Positions 6,832 to 10,165 of a DNA stretch of 10,165 nucleotides are shown in pieces. Both the position numbers and the translations under genes were made by a program. The DNA comes from CAYIEP01 sp964362515 (lineage in GTDB: Bacteria > Patescibacteriota > Minisyncoccia > UBA6257 > UBA9933). Each line of letters starts with the position of its first letter. The first letter of the stretch is position 1. The notes beneath the pieces were generated by a model, which was not told the origin of the DNA, did no database searches, and saw only the letters and a program-made list of their open reading frames with translations. The stretch is from positions 1-10,165 of the forward strand of contig CAYIEP010000015.1 of the NCBI GenBank assembly GCA_964362515.1, written 5' to 3'.

Positions 6832-8669
6832 ATAAATATTGAAGTTCCCGCTTTTGCGTCGGGCTTATACGGGTCGCGGACAGTCTTCAACCATTCATAT
6901 CCGTCTTCCGATTTTCTTAATTGGCCGTCACGAAGACTTCCTAACGCTCCCTGAAGAGTATTTATGGAAACAGCCAGCCATTTTATTCCGTAATCTTTCG
7001 GGTTGCCCTTGGATGACTGCCAGTATTCGGCTTTGCCCGCGCTAAACGGAGCCGAAGCGTCTCCCAAATAATACTTCGGACTTCCGCCGCCGAAATAATC
7101 AACGGCGATTTTAGAGACATTGTTTTTTTCGGTAAAATCTTTTAATCGCTTAAGGTCTTGCCCCCAATCATAATTGGAATCTGTTACGTATTTATAACCG
7201 TTTTCGGTTCCTCCGGCAATTTGATTAAAGTAAGAAATAAAATGCGGATAGGCTAATAAAGATTCGGTCATATGCCAAGTGATTAAAACGGCGGCGACTC
7301 CTATTTTAAAGATTTTTCTTGTTCCAAATTTTTTTATTGCGCCGACAGAAAGAATATAAATAAACGGCATTGTCGGAAGGATATGTCTTATCCCGATATT
7401 CAAAGGGCTTTTAATGCTGTATAACCAATAAAAAACAACAAAAGAAATCATGGAAAACTCGGCGAAATTAACGCTAAGATAATCTTTAAAAGTTTGTAAT
7501 CCGTAGTTTATAGTTTGTAGTTTTTTAATAATACCCCATACGCTTAAAAGAAAGGCGATAAAAATTAAAAGCAAGGACGGCAATGATTCTTTTAAAAGAA
7601 ACACAATCGGGAAATAATACCACTGGCCGGCGTTTGATACTTCGCCTAAAAAATATCCCGTATTTCCGCCCGATGCTCTTTGAGTAACCATAAGAACTCC
7701 AAGCATATATTGGGCGAAAGGCCTTAAAATTTTATTTTCACTCATAAGAATATTAATTTCAGCCAAACATCTTATTTTTCTATCGGAATTTAATTTACAA
7801 GTTTTTAGTTCCGGGTCCGGGCCGTTGGCAAAAGAAGCAAGCGTGATTCTTGTGTCAGACGCTTGTCTTTCCATCGGATAGTTGATTACGAACGGCAAAT
7901 AAACAAGATAAACAATCGCGTAGCCGATAATAAAAATCAAAACAAGAGATCCGATGTGTTTAAGAGCCATTGAAAAAATAGATTCCCGCTTATAACTTAT
8001 TTTCCACAAATAAAAAACAATAAGCAGAAATATGAAAAACGGGATAAGAAGAACGGCGGAAAATTTCATTAGTTGGGCTATGCCGAAAGTTAGGCCGGAA
8101 AGCAGCAAACTTTTTTTAGTCGGGGCGATAAGGAATTTGACGAAATAATAAGTCGCCATGAATATTCCCAGCGCCGCGCCGATGTCGGTTGTAACATAGT
8201 GGCCGTGCGAAAGAACCGTTGGAGAAATTCCAAAAAGAAAAGCCGGAGCAAGTCCCCACCATCCGCCCATTAATTCTTTGGCCCAGATATAGATAAAAAT
8301 AATGAGTATTATCGTTAAAAGCATTGGGCCGACTCTTGATGATTGGATTATTTTATCCGCGTTATTGCCCGATTCATATAAAAATTGGGCGCCGGCTTCC
8401 CATTGGCCGTTTATGTCCGTACTCCACGCTTTTTTATCCGTTGGAAAATTAAGATTTTGGAAAAGAAGGGGAAACGCGGCAATGGCTTTCACCAGAGGCG
8501 GATGTTCCGGGTTTAATCTGTAATCAAAATATTTTACATAGCCGTAGCCGGCCGGAATATGGGCAAGTTCGTCCATTGTCGCCGATTCTTTCAGCGAAGA
8601 AGAAACCATAAGGCCGAAAGAAAGAAAAACTATAAGGGTTAATATCGCCCAAGGTAAGTAATTTTTCAT
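6816..8669 (-). CDS. GT-C membrane glycosyltransferase, PMT/GT39-like
   Basis: A 617-residue protein with roughly ten hydrophobic segments. It matches the dolichyl-phosphate-mannose-protein mannosyltransferase-like fold. An N-terminal helix (about 7-24) is followed by an external loop with D33-E34 in TMDELAHIPAGY, the usual site of the GT-C catalytic acid, and NPEHPPL (53-59). The next loops carry SRVGPML (111-117) and HGHYVTTD (155-162). A C-terminal soluble part has DSNYDWGQDLKRLKDF (497-512), common in bacterial members. Such enzymes transfer a sugar from a polyprenyl-phosphate donor to protein or glycan on the outer face of the membrane. The acceptor cannot be predicted. The gene converges on ftsQ with a 9-base overlap and diverges from the small gene at 8708. 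Its ATG lies 6 bases after an extended -10. A 7-bp tandem repeat is embedded in its coding region (7493-7520). Confidence 0.85.
   Translation of the reverse strand: MKNYLPWAILTLIVFLSFGLMVSSSLKESATMDELAHIPAGYGYVKYFDYRLNPEHPPLVKAIAAFPLLFQNLNFPTDKKAWSTDINGQWEAGAQFLYESGNNADKIIQSSRVGPMLLTIILIIFIYIWAKELMGGWWGLAPAFLFGISPTVLSHGHYVTTDIGAALGIFMATYYFVKFLIAPTKKSLLLSGLTFGIAQLMKFSAVLLIPFFIFLLIVFYLWKISYKRESIFSMALKHIGSLVLIFIIGYAIVYLVYLPFVINYPMERQASDTRITLASFANGPDPELKTCKLNSDRKIRCLAEINILMSENKILRPFAQYMLGVLMVTQRASGGNTGYFLGEVSNAGQWYYFPIVFLLKESLPSLLLIFIAFLLSVWGIIKKLQTINYGLQTFKDYLSVNFAEFSMISFVVFYWLYSIKSPLNIGIRHILPTMPFIYILSVGAIKKFGTRKIFKIGVAAVLITWHMTESLLAYPHFISYFNQIAGGTENGYKYVTDSNYDWGQDLKRLKDFTEKNNVSKIAVDYFGGGSPKYYLGDASAPFSAGKAEYWQSSKGNPKDYGIKWLAVSINTLQGALGSLRDGQLRKSEDGYEWLKTVRDPYKPDAKAGTSIFIYKLF
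7493..7520 (-). repeat. Degenerate 7-bp tandem repeat inside the glycosyltransferase gene
   Basis: On the plus strand four successive heptads read TTTGTAA, TCCGTAG, TTTATAG, TTTGTAG (consensus TTTGTAG; CTACAAA on the coding strand). Three heptads equal seven codons, and the protein indeed repeats LQT at a spacing of seven residues (384-386 and 391-393). It encodes part of a loop after a membrane helix. Confidence 0.75.
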
Positions 8670-8675
8670 AATTAA

Positions 8676-8684
8676 ATTATATCA
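8676..8684 (-). promoter_or_regulatory. Extended -10 promoter of the glycosyltransferase gene, predicted leaderless
   Basis: Reading the minus strand, TGATATAAT is followed by TTAATT and then the ATG at 8669. This is a perfect TGn-TATAAT with 6 bases to the start codon, the same geometry as at 1686-1701. No ribosome binding site fits in the gap. Confidence 0.6.
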
Positions 8685-8696
8685 TAATATATGATA
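8680..8696. repeat. Inverted repeat in the divergent promoter region
   Basis: TATCAT (8680-8685) and ATGATA (8691-8696) form a perfect 6-bp inverted repeat around AATAT. It sits in the 38-base gap between two divergent genes and overlaps both predicted -10 elements. It could be an operator, but the symmetry is also what two opposed TGATA-type extended -10 elements would produce. Confidence 0.55.
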
Positions 8697-8700
8697 GAAT
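8692..8700 (+). promoter_or_regulatory. Extended -10 promoter of the small gene/pgk unit
   Basis: TGATAGAAT is a TGn element followed by TAGAAT, one mismatch from TATAAT. It ends 7 bases before the GTG at 8708, again predicting a leaderless transcript. It would drive the small gene and pgk. Confidence 0.5.
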
Positions 8701-8707
8701 TGAGACT

Positions 8708-9037
8708 GTGATTAAGATTGTTTGGACAAAACACGCCCAAGCGAAAATGAATTTTTATAAATTATCCCAGCAAAGAGTAAAACGGGTAATTAATTCGCCC
8801 CAAAGAAAAGAGGTCGGAATCGCCGAAAACACCGTGGCTTTAATGCAAAGAGCCGGAAGCAAGAAACATCCTTATGAAATATGGACGATGATTCAGCAAA
8901 AACGGCAAACAAAAAACGATAAAGAAAAAACGATTAGAATAATATCCGCTTGGCGTTATCCGGGCATTACGAAATCCGGCGAGGGCCTGCCGGAAGAGGT
9001 ATTAAAAGAAATAAATGAAATTATTAGAATCGCTTAA
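8708..9037 (+). CDS. Small DUF4258-like protein (RelE/BrnT-like fold possible)
   Basis: A 109-residue protein starting at GTG. The start is supported by the extended -10 placed 7 bases upstream and by the N-terminal strand IKIVWTKHAQAKM, a typical opening for DUF4258-like proteins (strand, then HAxxKM helix). The next helix, LSQQRVKRVINSPQR (19-33), and a strand pair, PYEIWTMIQ (55-63) and TIRIISAWRYPG (75-86), fit the same small alpha/beta pattern. Related folds include RelE and BrnT toxins, but no antitoxin gene adjoins it and I see no diagnostic catalytic residues, so a toxin role is not supported. It overlaps pgk by 23 bases in another frame, implying joint expression. It could equally be a small housekeeping protein. 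Confidence 0.6.
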   Translation: MIKIVWTKHAQAKMNFYKLSQQRVKRVINSPQRKEVGIAENTVALMQRAGSKKHPYEIWTMIQQKRQTKNDKEKTIRIISAWRYPGITKSGEGLPEEVLKEINEIIRIA

Positions 9038-10106
9038 AAATAAAAATTTATCTGAAGAAATTTGCTTGTTACGGGTTGATTTTAATTTTCCCGTTTCAAA
9101 AAAATTTTCAAACCCGCGGTTAAAAGGAATAATTCCGACTTTAGAATTTTTAGTTAATAAAGGAGCTAAAATTGTTATCATTAGCCACAAAGGAAGGCCG
9201 GAAATAAATCAAAAATTACCGCAATTCAGCCTTAAGCCGTTTGCCGGAATTATTTCCAGAAAAATCGGAAAGAAAGTGGATTTTATGGAATTTGATAAAT
9301 CTGCCGGAGAAAAAATTATAAAATCAAAACCCGGGACGATTTTTCTTATGGAAAACTTGAGATTTTTCCCGGAAGAGAAGAAAAACGACAAGGCTTTTGC
9401 CAAAAATCTCGCTTCATTGGGAACTTTTTACGTTAATGACGCTTTTAGCGTGAGCCACAGAAAAAACGCCTCGGTTGAAGCAATAACGAAATTCTTGCCG
9501 AGCTATGGCGGTTTCTTGTTAAAAAAAGAAATAGAAAATTTGTCGTTGGTTATGAAAAATCCCAAAAAACCGTTTACCGTTATTCTGGGCGGCGCTAAAA
9601 TAGCGGATAAGCTCGAGCTTATTAATAATTTTATTAAATCGGCCGATTATTTTTTGATAGGCGGGGCGATGGCTAATGCTTTTTTCGTTGCCAAGGGATT
9701 GCCGGTGGGAGATTCTCTTTATGAAAAAGGCATGGTTAAAACGGCGGAAATTATTTTAAAAAATAAAAAAATAATAATACCGTTGGATGTTATTATAGAA
9801 AACAGAAAAATTTTAGATATTGGGGCAAAAACCGTTAAAGAATACGAAAAAATCATAAAAAAATCAAAAACAATAATATTTAACGGCCCGATGGGATATA
9901 TTGAAAACCTAAAATTTTCCAAAGGAACAAAATTCATAATTGACGCGTTGATGAAAAGCGGGGCAAAAATTATAATAGGCGGAGGAGAAACAACCCCAAT
10001 AATTCAAAATGCGAAATCCAATATATTTTTATCAACCGGCGGGGGAGCGATGCTTGAATATCTTTCCGGAAAAAAACTTCCCGGCTTATCGGCGTTAGAA
10101 AGTTAG
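9015..10106 (+). CDS. pgk: Phosphoglycerate kinase
   Basis: Catalyses 1,3-bisphosphoglycerate + ADP to 3-phosphoglycerate + ATP in lower glycolysis, in the cytosol. The 363-residue protein has all landmarks in order: RVDFNFP (20-26), SHKGRP (57-62), ENLRF (113-117), NDAFSVSHRKNAS (141-153), GGAKIADK (192-199), IGGAMANAF (215-223), FNGPMG (289-294), GGGET (322-326), and STGGGAMLEYLSGKKLPG (340-357). It is about 30 residues shorter than the usual 390-400. Odd points are GGGET where most enzymes have GGGDT/S (that Asp contacts the Mg-nucleotide in known structures), SHKGRP for the common SHLGRP, and FNGPMGY for WNGPMGV. The substrate-binding arginines and glycine loops are kept, so activity is expected. 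The ATG at 9015 lies inside the preceding gene, giving a 23-base overlap. The next gene starts 4 bases after the stop. Confidence 0.97.
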   Translation: MKLLESLKNKNLSEEICLLRVDFNFPVSKKFSNPRLKGIIPTLEFLVNKGAKIVIISHKGRPEINQKLPQFSLKPFAGIISRKIGKKVDFMEFDKSAGEKIIKSKPGTIFLMENLRFFPEEKKNDKAFAKNLASLGTFYVNDAFSVSHRKNASVEAITKFLPSYGGFLLKKEIENLSLVMKNPKKPFTVILGGAKIADKLELINNFIKSADYFLIGGAMANAFFVAKGLPVGDSLYEKGMVKTAEIILKNKKIIIPLDVIIENRKILDIGAKTVKEYEKIIKKSKTIIFNGPMGYIENLKFSKGTKFIIDALMKSGAKIIIGGGETTPIIQNAKSNIFLSTGGGAMLEYLSGKKLPGLSALES

Positions 10107-10109
10107 AAA
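10094..10109 (+). repeat. Exact 8-bp tandem duplication across the pgk stop
   Basis: GTTAGAAA occurs twice in succession (10094-10101 and 10102-10109). The second copy carries the TAG stop of pgk (10104-10106) and ends one base before the next ATG. It resembles the 10-bp tandem duplication at another gene junction (3636-3655). Confidence 0.85.
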
Positions 10110-10110
10110 A

Positions 10111-10165
10111 ATGAACAATCAATTTATGTTAAAAGATTTTGACCTCGCGTTTATTGATACCGAAG
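10111..10165 (+). CDS. Start of a gene cut by the window edge; possible DnaQ-type exonuclease
   Basis: Only 18 codons are visible, beginning at ATG 10111, with a second ATG at 10126 (MLKDFDLAFIDTE). The end, AFIDTE, resembles the first motif of DEDD exonucleases (DnaQ/RNase T, usually IDTETTG), which supplies two metal-binding acids. The next codon begins with G, which does not fit the expected Thr, so the match is partial at best. An HAD-type hydrolase is an alternative but normally has DxD. The gap to pgk is 4 bases, so the genes are probably cotranscribed. Confidence 0.5.
   Translation, partial: MNNQFMLKDFDLAFIDTE

Noticed and set aside
8302..8523. Plus-strand open frame of 73 codons inside the glycosyltransferase gene
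   Set aside because: The minus-strand protein has consistent family motifs across this part; the plus-strand product has none.
8708..9037. Toxin-antitoxin pair
   Set aside because: No antitoxin-sized gene adjoins it; the neighbours are a glycosyltransferase and pgk.
9002..9403. Minus-strand open frames opposite pgk
   Set aside because: They are complementary shadows of a well-conserved enzyme gene with no family resemblance of their own.

Overview
The window looks like a low-GC, very compact bacterial genome of the Candidate Phyla Radiation (Patescibacteria, probably Parcubacteria-like). This is an inference from gene content and style. Intergenic gaps are 4-38 bases, several genes overlap, Shine-Dalgarno sequences are weak or absent, and there is a multi-copy cysteine-rich zinc-ribbon family of a kind I associate with this group. 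TGA ends two genes (at 1678 and 2220) and is not read through inside any recognised gene, so the code is standard. No stretch longer than 300 bases lacks a gene. I saw no rRNA, tRNA, CRISPR array or insertion sequence.

Layout. Bases 1-6824 are a plus-strand block. It opens with a large cysteine-rich protein cut by the window edge (1-1680). Next is a two-gene unit with an ATGA overlap: a membrane-anchored HEPN-like protein (1701-2222) and a VirD4/TraG-type coupling ATPase (2219-3643). Then come a 95-residue mini-paralogue of the cysteine-rich family (3653-3940), CutA (3966-4271), a second large cysteine-rich paralogue (4290-6026) and an FtsQ/DivIB-like division protein (6042-6824). A GT-C (PMT/GT39-like) glycosyltransferase lies on the minus strand (8669-6816). 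It converges on ftsQ across a perfect palindrome and diverges from a small DUF4258-like gene (8708-9037). That small gene overlaps phosphoglycerate kinase (9015-10106). A final partial gene (10111 onward) may start a DnaQ-type exonuclease.

How the genes may work together. The three cysteine-rich paralogues within 6 kb, interleaved with an ATPase operon and the metal-binding CutA, are the least understood part. The large proteins are built as zinc-ribbon module, duplicated Cys-rich repeat domain, zinc-ribbon module, and the 95-residue protein is one end module alone. The HEPN/ATPase pair is a candidate membrane nucleic-acid-handling unit. FtsQ (septum), the GT-C enzyme (lipid-linked sugar transfer) and Pgk (lower glycolysis) look like housekeeping genes.

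Regulation. Three gene starts are preceded by an extended -10 element of the form TGnTATAAT or TGnTAGAAT placed only 6-7 bases before the start codon. This predicts leaderless mRNAs.
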